33,387 bases of DNA from an uncultured Spirochaetaceae bacterium (GTDB taxonomy: Bacteria; Spirochaetota; Spirochaetia; Sphaerochaetales; Sphaerochaetaceae), in assembly GCA_900321635.1 (NCBI GenBank), contig ONWV01000009.1, positions 1-33,387 of the forward strand, given 5' to 3'. Every line of letters begins with the position of its first letter. Positions within the stretch are counted from its first letter, which is position 1. Made by a program: the position numbers and the translations under genes. The notes beneath the pieces were generated by a model. The model was given only the letters and a program-made list of their open reading frames with translations, was not told the DNA's origin and ran no database searches. Positions 7,203 to 15,568 of the stretch are shown here, piece by piece.

Positions 7203-9290
7203 TCAGACATAGAAAAGAATGTCTGCATAGGTCGGAATCGGCCAGAAGTCTCTTCCGACGATAAGCTCAAGATCATCTGAAACTTTTCTCACATCCTCCA
7301 TCGCAGGAACAATGCAGGCGCGGATAAAATGCGCAAGCTCAGAGCCGCTGTGAGAGGCGCTCTTGTCAATCAGAGACTGTAAAAGCTCGACTCTGTCGGA
7401 CAGAGTATCGTTAAGCTCGCTTATTCTCTCCAGGAGGGAAACCTCTGTTCTGCACCTGAGCGCAGAAACCGCAGCCTTCTTTGAATTGATGGCCTGAGCA
7501 AGGAATGATGAGTAAGAACTTACGGCAGGAATAATCTGCTGGACTATCATATCGCGAAGTGTTACTGCCTCGATACGGACGGTCTTGCTGTAGACTTCAT
7601 TAAGAATCTCATATCTGGAATGCATCTCGGCGGGGCTGAATACTCCGAACTCCGAAAACAGCTCTATGTTCTTCGGTGCAATGAAGGCATCAAGGGCCTC
7701 GGGGGTTGCCTTGAGGTTCAGAAGACCGCGCTTTTTGGCTTCCTTCACCCATTCTTCGGAATAGTTGTTTCCGTTGAAGACTATTCTGCTGTGCTTTCTG
7801 TAGGTATCCCTGATAAGATCGGCCACAGCACTGTCAAAGTCCTTGGCATCCTTGAGAGTCTCATAAAAGCCCTTCAGAACCTTGGCAACAACTGTGTTCA
7901 GAACAATGTTAGGTCCTGAGACGGAGAAAGAAGATCCCAGCATCCTGAACTCGAACTTATTTCCTGTGAATGCAAACGGGGATGTTCTGTTTCTGTCCGT
8001 CGTGTCCTTGGGAATTGACGGAAGAACATGAACTCCAAGTTCCATCTTGGTCTTGGAAGCACCCTTTGCAGTCTTTCCTGCGGCAATGGACTCCATGATT
8101 TCTGTAAGCTCGTCGCCGAGGAAGATGGAGATGATGGCAGGCGGTGCCTCGTTGCCTCCGAGTCTGTTGTCATTGCCTGCGCTGGCCGATGAGCAGCGGA
8201 TAAGATCCTGATAGTCGTCAACAGCCTTGATTACGGCAACCAAAAAAAGAAGGAACTGCACATTGTCTTTGGGGTTCTTTCCCGGCTCAAGCAGGTTCAT
8301 TCCTGTATCGGTTGAGATTGACCAGTTGTTATGCTTTCCGGATCCGTTGATTCCCTTGAAAGGCTTTTCATGAAGCAGACAGGCAAAGCCGTGACGCTCG
8401 GCCACCTTCTTCATTGTCTCCATGGTGATCTGGTTGTGGTCTACCGCAACGTTCGTGGTGGCGAACACAGGGGCAAGCTCATGCTGACACGGGGCAGCCT
8501 CGTTGTGTCTTGTCTTTGCACTGACGCCCAGTTTCCAAAGTTCCTTGTCCAGGTCCTTCATGTACTCGGCAACACGGGTTCTGATGGCTCCGTAGTAGTG
8601 GTCGTTCATCTCCTGGCCCTTGGGGGCACGGGCTCCGATGAGTGTTCTTCCTGTGAAAATCAGATCGCGTCTTTTTGCATAGTCGGCACGGTCGATGAGA
8701 AAGTACTCCTGCTCAGGGCCCACTGTGGTGATTACGCGCTTAACATCGGAGTGTCCGAACAGATGAAGGATTCTCACAGCCTCATCGCTTATGGCCTGCA
8801 TGCTCCTAAGAAGCGGAGTCTTCTTGTCCAGAACCTCACCTGTGTAGGAGCAGAAAACTGTCGGGATGTAAAGTACATCGTCGCGGATGAAGGCGTAGCT
8901 TGTCGGATCCCATGCGGTGTAGCCGCGGGCCTCGAAGGTGGCTCTGAGGCCTCCTGAGGGGAAAGACGATGCGTCGCTTTCTCCCTTGACCAGGGCCTTT
9001 CCGTTGAATTCCAAAATAGCTCTGCCGCCTTCTGCGGGGGTCAGAAAGGCATCGTGTTTTTCGGCGGTGATTCCCGTCATGGGCTGGAACCAGTGGGTGA
9101 AATGCGTGCAGCCGTGCTCAAGTGCCCATGTCTTCATGGCATTTGCAACGCTGTTGGCCACAGCAAGGTCAATGTCTTTTCCCTCTGAGACGGTCTTTCT
9201 CAGGGTCTTGTAGATGTCCTTTGGAAGCTTCTCCCTCATGACGGCGTCATTGAAGACCAGACTTCCGAAATAATCAGCCACTGTTTCCAT
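7203..9290 (-). CDS. glnN: Glutamine synthetase type III
   Basis: ATP-dependent amidation of glutamate to glutamine in the cytoplasm; a dodecameric GSIII of 695 residues, close to the usual 700-730. Typical GSIII blocks are FPSGGLRATFEARGYTAWDP, NEAAPCQHELAP, the GINGSGKHNNWS ATP/metal segment, and GNDNRLGGNEAPP. The frame opens with TTG 9296, but ATG 9290 is preferred: GGGG lies six bases before it. It is transcribed away from the pyrimidine operon. Because the GlnA-like protein at 9440 looks catalytically impaired, this is the only convincing glutamine synthetase in the window. Confidence 0.96.
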   Translation of the reverse strand: METVADYFGSLVFNDAVMREKLPKDIYKTLRKTVSEGKDIDLAVANSVANAMKTWALEHGCTHFTHWFQPMTGITAEKHDAFLTPAEGGRAILEFNGKALVKGESDASSFPSGGLRATFEARGYTAWDPTSYAFIRDDVLYIPTVFCSYTGEVLDKKTPLLRSMQAISDEAVRILHLFGHSDVKRVITTVGPEQEYFLIDRADYAKRRDLIFTGRTLIGARAPKGQEMNDHYYGAIRTRVAEYMKDLDKELWKLGVSAKTRHNEAAPCQHELAPVFATTNVAVDHNQITMETMKKVAERHGFACLLHEKPFKGINGSGKHNNWSISTDTGMNLLEPGKNPKDNVQFLLFLVAVIKAVDDYQDLIRCSSASAGNDNRLGGNEAPPAIISIFLGDELTEIMESIAAGKTAKGASKTKMELGVHVLPSIPKDTTDRNRTSPFAFTGNKFEFRMLGSSFSVSGPNIVLNTVVAKVLKGFYETLKDAKDFDSAVADLIRDTYRKHSRIVFNGNNYSEEWVKEAKKRGLLNLKATPEALDAFIAPKNIELFSEFGVFSPAEMHSRYEILNEVYSKTVRIEAVTLRDMIVQQIIPAVSSYSSFLAQAINSKKAAVSALRCRTEVSLLERISELNDTLSDRVELLQSLIDKSASHSGSELAHFIRACIVPAMEDVRKVSDDLELIVGRDFWPIPTYADILFYV

Positions 9291-9439
9291 TTGCAACCCC
9301 GTGCCTTTTCTGTGTATAGTTATGCAAAACTTCTACTTTATTTCAGACAAAGGGTCAACTTCTTTACCTGAAAAACCTAGACATAAGTAATAATATTGAG
9401 CACCATTTATATGCATCCATGCGACAACGGAGGTCGGTC
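9291..9439. other. Divergent glnN / pyrimidine operon regulatory region
   Basis: A 149-base AT-rich stretch between two divergent start codons. For the plus strand the best promoter-like sequence is TTTACC (9363-9368), a 19-base gap and TAATAA (9388-9393), which is only moderate. No PyrR-type attenuator stem, terminator or uracil-linked leader was recognised. Confidence 0.4.
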
Positions 9440-10681
9440 ATGACAGAAAAAATCGTCGAGCAGCTGAAAAAGCAGGACGTCAGGTTCGTCAGACTCGCAT
9501 TCTGCGACATCTTCGGACAGCTGAAGAACATCTCCATCGGTTTATCATCCCTTGAAAAGGCAATGGAAAAAGGCGTAGGACTCAACGCCGCCTCAGTCAG
9601 AGGCTTTCTGAACATCGATGATTCGGATCTGCTTCTCTTTCCGGACCCTGAGACTCTGACAATCATCCCCTGGAGACCTTCCGATGCCAAGGTCGCACGT
9701 TTTTTCTGCTCCATCAGGCATTCGGACGGAAGGCCGTTTGAAGGCGATGTGCGCACAATCCTCAAGAACTATGAGAATTCCCTGAAGAAGTCAGGAACAC
9801 AGCTCAGCGCCAGAACCGAATGTGAGTTCTATCTCTTCAAGCAGGATGCCGAGGGAAATCCCACCGACATTCCCATGGACAGGGCCTCCTACTTCGAGGC
9901 ATCTCCGATTGACAGGGGTGAGAATATCAGACGCGAAATCTGCCTAACCATGGACCAGATGGGAATCAACTACATCGCAAGCCATCATGAAAAGGGCCCG
10001 GGACAGAACGAGATCCGCTTCAGCCCCGCCCCTCTTCTTTCTGCCGCAGACCACCTTGTGACTTTCAAGGACATTGTGAAGAACTCAGCTGACAGAATGG
10101 GACTTTTTGCATCATTTTTGCCAAAGCCATTGTTCGGAGAAAACGGATCGGAGCTTGCAATCAGCCTCTGTATTGACAACGCAAAGGCCAAGGACAGAGA
10201 AAGACTCACCCGCCAGATGGTCGGAGGCATCTTAAGACGCATCGTCGAGATGACAATCTTCCTCAACCCCATTGCCAACTCATATGAGAGAATCGGAACC
10301 TTCGAGGCACCGTCTGCGGTGAACTACAGCCTCGGAAACGGAAGCTTCCTTGTTAAGGCACATCCTGAGGCAGCAAGAGTCAAGCTCAGAAGCGCAGATC
10401 CTTCCTGCAATCCTTACCTTGCCTGCCTTCTTCTTTCAGGAGCCGCAATGGAAGGCATCCGCGATGATGTGGATCCTGACAAGTACAACACGGGAAGCGA
10501 ACTTCCTGACACAATGAACGATGCGATAAAGTGCGCGGAGAACTCGTCATTCATAAAGACGATGATTCCCGATGTCCTGTTTGAGAGATTCCTGCAGGCA
10601 AAGCGTGATGACTGGAAGGAGAGCTCGCTTTCGGGCGATCCGATGCTCAAGGCAAAGAACATGGAATTCCCGGTAACCTGA
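9440..10681 (+). CDS. Glutamine synthetase-like protein with altered active site
   Basis: A 413-residue homologue of type I glutamine synthetase, starting at ATG 9440 with GGAGG nine bases upstream. Retained against Salmonella GlnA are the metal ligands E127 and E129, the HHEKGPGQNE segment (E184, E191), R284, E289 and R317. Replaced are catalytic Asp50 (N49), metal ligand His269 (A240), His271 (S242), Arg339 (G301), Arg344 (K306) and Glu357 (K315). Ordinary glutamine synthesis is therefore doubtful. It is the first gene of the pyrimidine operon, 20 bases before pyrBI. It could be a regulatory paralogue, a ligase for another amine, or a glutamine-sensing partner of pyrimidine synthesis; these are conjectures. 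Confidence 0.85.
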   Translation: MTEKIVEQLKKQDVRFVRLAFCDIFGQLKNISIGLSSLEKAMEKGVGLNAASVRGFLNIDDSDLLLFPDPETLTIIPWRPSDAKVARFFCSIRHSDGRPFEGDVRTILKNYENSLKKSGTQLSARTECEFYLFKQDAEGNPTDIPMDRASYFEASPIDRGENIRREICLTMDQMGINYIASHHEKGPGQNEIRFSPAPLLSAADHLVTFKDIVKNSADRMGLFASFLPKPLFGENGSELAISLCIDNAKAKDRERLTRQMVGGILRRIVEMTIFLNPIANSYERIGTFEAPSAVNYSLGNGSFLVKAHPEAARVKLRSADPSCNPYLACLLLSGAAMEGIRDDVDPDKYNTGSELPDTMNDAIKCAENSSFIKTMIPDVLFERFLQAKRDDWKESSLSGDPMLKAKNMEFPVT

Positions 10682-10701
10682 TAAGCGGGAAGGAGGATAT
10701 A

Positions 10702-12282
10702 ATGAACAGCTTCAAAGGAAGATCCCTTTGCGTAATCGACGATTTCTCAAAGCAGGAGAGACTCTATCTCTTCTCCCAGGTCAGAAAACTCAAGAAGGCC
10801 ATCGCCGAGGACGACAGAAAGACAATCGATTCATTCAGAATCAATGATTCGGATTTCGGAATCTATGAAGTGTTTCTTGAGGACAGCACAAGAACCAAGG
10901 AAAGCTTCAGAAACGCCGCCAATTTCCACCATGCCAAGCTTACGGAAATGAGCGCGGACAACTCCTCCTTCAACAAGGGAGAAAGCTACGCCGACACATT
11001 CAATACACTGTGCGGCTACAACAACAGGATCTTCATCATAAGAAGCAGAGTGGAAGGCGTGTGCCGCTATCTCAGCGAGGAGTGCTGCTCCTATGCAAAG
11101 AGAAACGACCTCCCCTTCACCCCGGCATTCATAAACGCAGGAGACGGAAAGCACGAGCATCCCACTCAGGAGCTTTTGGACGAGTACTCATTTCTGGAAG
11201 ACAACGACTGGAAGACAGACAGCCTTCATATAGCCCTTGTCGGAGACCTTTATCACGGCCGCACAGTCCACAGCAAGGCAGACGGTCTTAAGCTCTGGGA
11301 CAAAGTCAGGGTAGACCTGATTGCTCCTGATGAGCTTTCAATGCCCGAGTCCTATGTGACAAAGATGAAGGAAAACGGGTTTGAGGTCAGAGCCTTCAAG
11401 TCCATCGAGGAATACCTGAAGCAGAGCGACATTGCCACAAAGTGGTACTTCACAAGACCTCAGCTTGAGCGTATGGGAGAAAAAATTCTCGCCAAGGCAG
11501 ATTCTCTCAGAGCTTCCATCACATTCCAGAAGCAGTTCATGGAAAAGCTTCCTCAGGGAACAAAGTTCTACCACCCGCTTCCAAGACACAAGGTCCATCC
11601 GACCATTCCAACATTCCTTGATGACACTCCGCTCAACGGTTGGGAGAAGCAGTCAATCAACGGAATGTACTGCAGAATAGTCCTTCTGGCACTGGTTGCA
11701 GGAAAGATCGGAGACGATTTCAAGCAGGAGAAGAACCCTGAGTCAGCTCAGGAAATCCAGTGGATAATTGAGGCGCAGCCGAAGAGCTCGGCATCAAAGA
11801 AGGAAGAAATCTCAGAGGGAGTCAGACCCATCAGGGATGGAATAGTGATTGACCACATCTGCAAGGGAGATTCACCAGAAGAAATCAGACGCTACATGAT
11901 TCTTATCCGCAAGGTCATGGGCCTTGACGGACTTAAGGGCGGCGAATGGGTCAGCCAGAGTTCAAGCGGCGATTTCAAGGGAATCATCTTCAGACCTGGC
12001 AAATTCAGTCTGGACCACAAGCAGATAAAGCGCCTTGCCGCCGTGGCCCCTGGCTGCACACTGAACATCATCGAAAACGGAAAGGTCGCCAAAAAGTACC
12101 GCACTTCCCTTCCGCCCAGAATCTACAACTTCGATGACCTTATGTGCACCAACGAGGCCTGCATCTCCAACGACAGCCAGAACGAGCACGTACAGGCCAT
12201 GTTCATCAAGACACTCGACAACAGGTTCACCTGCGCATACTGCGGCAGAGTCCATACATTCAAAGAGATTTTCAAGCACTGA
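10702..12282 (+). CDS. pyrBI: Aspartate carbamoyltransferase, fused catalytic and regulatory chains
   Basis: Forms N-carbamoyl-aspartate from carbamoyl phosphate and aspartate, the committed pyrimidine step. Residues 1 to about 345 are the PyrB domain, with the phosphate loop STRTK (62-66), HPTQ (153-156), GRTVHS and HPLPRH. Residues about 370-526 are a PyrI domain ending in a zinc site with cysteines 482, 487, 511 and 514; this spacing (5, 24, 3) is identical to E. coli PyrI. Such PyrBI fusions are known from Thermotoga and Treponema. Allosteric nucleotide control is therefore expected in one chain. The ATG is preceded by GGAAGGAGG. It is followed after nine bases by pyrE. Confidence 0.95.
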   Translation: MNSFKGRSLCVIDDFSKQERLYLFSQVRKLKKAIAEDDRKTIDSFRINDSDFGIYEVFLEDSTRTKESFRNAANFHHAKLTEMSADNSSFNKGESYADTFNTLCGYNNRIFIIRSRVEGVCRYLSEECCSYAKRNDLPFTPAFINAGDGKHEHPTQELLDEYSFLEDNDWKTDSLHIALVGDLYHGRTVHSKADGLKLWDKVRVDLIAPDELSMPESYVTKMKENGFEVRAFKSIEEYLKQSDIATKWYFTRPQLERMGEKILAKADSLRASITFQKQFMEKLPQGTKFYHPLPRHKVHPTIPTFLDDTPLNGWEKQSINGMYCRIVLLALVAGKIGDDFKQEKNPESAQEIQWIIEAQPKSSASKKEEISEGVRPIRDGIVIDHICKGDSPEEIRRYMILIRKVMGLDGLKGGEWVSQSSSGDFKGIIFRPGKFSLDHKQIKRLAAVAPGCTLNIIENGKVAKKYRTSLPPRIYNFDDLMCTNEACISNDSQNEHVQAMFIKTLDNRFTCAYCGRVHTFKEIFKH

Positions 12283-12291
12283 GGAGGCATC

Positions 12292-12978
12292 ATGGAGCTT
12301 ACAAAGTATTCGAACGATCTTGCCAGAAAGGCATTGGAACTGGGGGCCATCAGACTCTCCCCGGAAAAGCCCTTCTGCTGGGCAAGCGGCTACTACATGC
12401 CCATCTACAACGACAACAGGTCGTTTCTCGGAGACTATCAGGCCCGCCGCATGATTGCCATGGCCTTCAGGGAAATCCTGGAAAAGCTCGGCTTTGACCC
12501 GGACAACATCGCCGGAACCAGCACCGCAGGCATCCCCCACGCCACGACACTTGGAGACCTTTTGCAGAAACCCGTCACATACATCCGTTCCTCTTCCAAG
12601 GACCACGGCCTCCAGCATCAGATCGAGGGCCTTGGCCGCGCTTCAGGTTATGAAGGCAAGAAAGTAGTCCTGATAGAGGACCTTATCAGCACAGGCATGT
12701 CATCGATCAAGGCGGTGAAGGCAATTCAGGAAGCAAACGGAATTGTCCCCTACTGCCTTGCAATCTTCTCCTATGGAACAGACCAGGGAAAGCAGGCTTT
12801 CGCGGAGCTTCAGCCCAAGTGCAGCCCGATTACGATTTTGGACTACAACTACGTCATCTCCATCGCAAAGGAGACAGGCTACATCAAACCCGACCAGGAA
12901 GAGATGCTTCTTGAGTGGTCATCCTCCCCGTTCACTTGGGGCGAGAAGCACGGCTGGAAGAAAAAGGAGGAAAACTGA
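12292..12978 (+). CDS. pyrE: Orotate phosphoribosyltransferase
   Basis: Converts orotate and PRPP to OMP. It is 228 residues long with the PRPP-binding motif VVLIEDLISTG at 125-135 and the flexible catalytic loop SSKDHGLQHQIEG near 101-113. The substrate-binding N-terminus PEKPFCWASGYYMPIYNDNR is typical of PyrE. It starts nine bases after pyrBI with GAGGAGG upstream, and its TGA overlaps the pyrF ATG by one base. Confidence 0.95.
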   Translation: MELTKYSNDLARKALELGAIRLSPEKPFCWASGYYMPIYNDNRSFLGDYQARRMIAMAFREILEKLGFDPDNIAGTSTAGIPHATTLGDLLQKPVTYIRSSSKDHGLQHQIEGLGRASGYEGKKVVLIEDLISTGMSSIKAVKAIQEANGIVPYCLAIFSYGTDQGKQAFAELQPKCSPITILDYNYVISIAKETGYIKPDQEEMLLEWSSSPFTWGEKHGWKKKEEN

Positions 12979-13841
12979 TGAACTACCTTGAGCTTCTTTC
13001 TTCAAGTGCCAAAAGCGCCGGAAACTGCGCATGCATGGGAATTGATCCAAACTTCTCAGCCCTGCCCTCTGGGGTTTCGGTATCCGAATTCTTCTGCACC
13101 CTCTTTGAGGTGATGGACAAAGCAGGCATAAAAGTTGCGGCAATCAAGCCCAATATCGGTTACTTCTCACGCTTGGACAAGCCTCTTGAGAATTCCTTTG
13201 AAGGATCAAAAGCGTTGGCTTCAATTGTAAAAGCACTTCCTGCGCGTCCTTTCATCCTTGATGCAAAGCGAGGCGACATTGCAACATCATCTGCAAATTA
13301 CGCCTTTGAGGCTTTCTGCAGCTGGGGTGCAGACTGTGTCACAGTCTCACCTTACATGGGATCTGACAGCATAAGTCCTTTTGCAACTGCAATCGGAGAA
13401 AATGCCAAAACCAAAGGTTTTTACATCCTCAACAGGACAAGCAACCCAGGCGGAAAGGACCTTCAGAACCAGATTATGGAAGACGGAAGACCCGTTTACA
13501 TGCATGTGGCTGACCTTATTGCCAAGTGGAACGCCGAGTACGGCAGCGGAATAGGTGCCGTTGTCGGAGCCACGAATCTTAGGGAATTTGAGGATCTTGC
13601 CGCCTTCTATGCGGATAAGAAGGTTCCCCTTCTGATTCCGGGAGTCGGAAGCCAGGGAGGAAGCGCAAGTGATGTAATTTCCATCATGAAGAAGACAGGC
13701 TACCCTCTTGAGCTTTGCAGAATCAATTCTTCATCAGCTCTTTCCCACCCATGGGCAAAGAAGAAGGAAAGCGCCCCTTCGAACTGGAAGCAGGTATGCC
13801 TTGATGCAATCAAGCGCTTTGCAGAGGAGTGTTCACTGTGA
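12978..13841 (+). CDS. pyrF: Orotidine 5'-phosphate decarboxylase
   Basis: Decarboxylates OMP to UMP, the last step of the pathway. It is 287 residues long, the longer PyrF subfamily seen in mycobacteria and some other bacteria. Catalytic motif DAKRGD lies at 95-100, with the substrate loop AAIKPNIGYF upstream and the phosphate-binding LIPGVGSQGG near the C-terminus. The frame is open from 12915, but ATG 12978 is chosen for its GGAGG site and one-base overlap with pyrE. Its stop overlaps the next gene in a GTGA junction. Confidence 0.95.
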   Translation: MNYLELLSSSAKSAGNCACMGIDPNFSALPSGVSVSEFFCTLFEVMDKAGIKVAAIKPNIGYFSRLDKPLENSFEGSKALASIVKALPARPFILDAKRGDIATSSANYAFEAFCSWGADCVTVSPYMGSDSISPFATAIGENAKTKGFYILNRTSNPGGKDLQNQIMEDGRPVYMHVADLIAKWNAEYGSGIGAVVGATNLREFEDLAAFYADKKVPLLIPGVGSQGGSASDVISIMKKTGYPLELCRINSSSALSHPWAKKKESAPSNWKQVCLDAIKRFAEECSL

Positions 13842-15568
13842 GTTTTACAAGAAAACCTTTCCCGATGGGACACAAGGACAAGAGTGTCCATCTGGCCACG
13901 GTCAGCGGAGTGGCATCAACCAAGCCGGATCTTATCAAGTACTTTGATGAGAATGTCACCTCTGTTGAAATCATAACCACAAAGAGCTTTCAGGTCCGCC
14001 CCAATCCTGGCAACCGTGAGCCCGTAATCTGTGAGACAAGCGCGGGCAACTTCGGAAACTCCGTAGGTCTCAGAAACCCGGGAATGGCCATAGCCGTAAG
14101 AGATATCCACAAGCTTAGGGACAAAGGACTCAGAGCCTGGCTCAACGTGTCTGTCTCGGCTGATAATCCTGATGACTTTACCACGCTTGTAAAGGTATTT
14201 GATAGCTTCTCTGATTCTATTGAGCTTAATTTTTCATGCCCTCATGCAAAATCAGGCTATGGTGCATCCATCGGAGTTGATAAAGATATTGCCTCCGACT
14301 ATGTCAAGAAAATCTGCGAATCCTATCCGGAGAGAAAGAGTCTTCTGTTTGTAAAGCTTACTCCCAATGTGGACAACATAGGAGAAATCGCAAAGGCTGT
14401 GATTCTGGCAGGTGCTGACGGAATCAGCGCCATTAACACGGTTGGCCCTGTTGAGCACATAGACCCGGCTTCAGGGTGCTCGATTTTAAACAGCGCAAAA
14501 GGCGGCAAGGGCGGAAAGTCAGGCCTCTGGGTCAGAGACATAGCCCTTAAGGCTGTTTCAGAAATCAGAAAGGCTGTTGGAGATGATGTTCCAATCATAG
14601 GTATGGGAGGAGTCTCTGACGGACCAAGCTGTGCGGATATGATCAAAGCCGGAGCTGACGCCGTAGGAATAGGTTCTGCCCTGGCCCATGTGGGACAGAA
14701 GAACTGGATAGAGTTTTTCAATGAAGTTCAGGACGAGGCTTCCAAGCTTCTTGCCGGAAAGGAAGTGACAATCAGATCCACCTCATACAGCGGCAAGAAA
14801 AGCCTTATGAACTACAGGCCCTTCAAGGTCATCAAGAAGATTCTTCACAGTGAGGACACAGCAATCCTTATTCTGGACGGTGAGATGAAGAACTTTGAGG
14901 CTGGCGAGTTCGTCTTCCTGTGGATTCCAGGAGTCGGTGAAAAGCCGTTCAGCGTGGCAAAGAAGGAACCTCTGACTTTCGTAATCAAAAAGATTGGAGT
15001 ATTCACACAGGCAGTCTTTGACAAAATCAATGAAGGCTCAACAATCTACCTCAGAGGTCCCTACGGAAATGTCGTTCTTCCTGCAAAGGCCAAAAAGGCC
15101 ATAATAATTGCCGGCGGCACAGGAGAGGCAGTGGCACTTCCGCTTGCCCAGAGGCTCAGTGATATGAAAACTCCGATGAGTTTTCTTGTAGGAACAAGTG
15201 TCCCAGGAAACCATGGAATCCTTCAGGAGCCTCTTTCAGAGTTCGGCCCTTACAGATGCATCTCCGATGAGGGAAAACCGGGAAGAGCCTTGGACAGCCT
15301 TGATGAAGTCATATCAGAAGCCCAGGCAGACGGAACGGATCTCAAGGAAATTGCCTTCTACCTGATAGGACCTGAGATTTTCATGAACATCACGGCAAAG
15401 AAGCTTCTGGTAAAGGGAGTTTCTGCCGAAATGACCCTTCTTTCCATGGAAAAGAACACAATGTGCGGCGTAGGTCTTTGCGGCGAATGCTCGTGCGGCG
15501 GAAGAATGACATGCCAGTACGGAACATTCCTTCCATTGGATTTTCTGATCAAGGAGAATGTTCTGTGA
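13838..15568 (+). CDS. Dihydroorotate dehydrogenase, PyrD-PyrK fusion
   Basis: Oxidises dihydroorotate to orotate and passes electrons to NAD+. In most bacteria this class 1B enzyme is two proteins; here both are in one 576-residue chain. Residues 1 to about 310 are the FMN-binding PyrD barrel, with TKSFQVRPNPGNREP, catalytic Cys134 in NFSCPH, and GMGGVSDG. Residues about 325-576 are PyrK-like: KPFSV for FAD (Lys where Arg is usual), IAGGTGEAVALPL for NAD, and a 2Fe-2S cluster at Cys543, 548, 551 and 559. Start GTG 13838 has GGAG eight bases upstream and overlaps pyrF by four bases. An in-frame GTG at 13829 is less likely. Confidence 0.92.
   Translation: MSFTRKPFPMGHKDKSVHLATVSGVASTKPDLIKYFDENVTSVEIITTKSFQVRPNPGNREPVICETSAGNFGNSVGLRNPGMAIAVRDIHKLRDKGLRAWLNVSVSADNPDDFTTLVKVFDSFSDSIELNFSCPHAKSGYGASIGVDKDIASDYVKKICESYPERKSLLFVKLTPNVDNIGEIAKAVILAGADGISAINTVGPVEHIDPASGCSILNSAKGGKGGKSGLWVRDIALKAVSEIRKAVGDDVPIIGMGGVSDGPSCADMIKAGADAVGIGSALAHVGQKNWIEFFNEVQDEASKLLAGKEVTIRSTSYSGKKSLMNYRPFKVIKKILHSEDTAILILDGEMKNFEAGEFVFLWIPGVGEKPFSVAKKEPLTFVIKKIGVFTQAVFDKINEGSTIYLRGPYGNVVLPAKAKKAIIIAGGTGEAVALPLAQRLSDMKTPMSFLVGTSVPGNHGILQEPLSEFGPYRCISDEGKPGRALDSLDEVISEAQADGTDLKEIAFYLIGPEIFMNITAKKLLVKGVSAEMTLLSMEKNTMCGVGLCGECSCGGRMTCQYGTFLPLDFLIKENVL

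Noticed and set aside
7192-7206. CTGATT-AAA-AATCAG between Nudix and glnN
   Set aside because: Six-base AT-rich stem with a three-base loop overlapping both gene ends; too weak for a confident bidirectional terminator.
8331-8957. A 208-codon plus-strand open frame
   Set aside because: It lies wholly antisense within glnN and shows no protein-family features.
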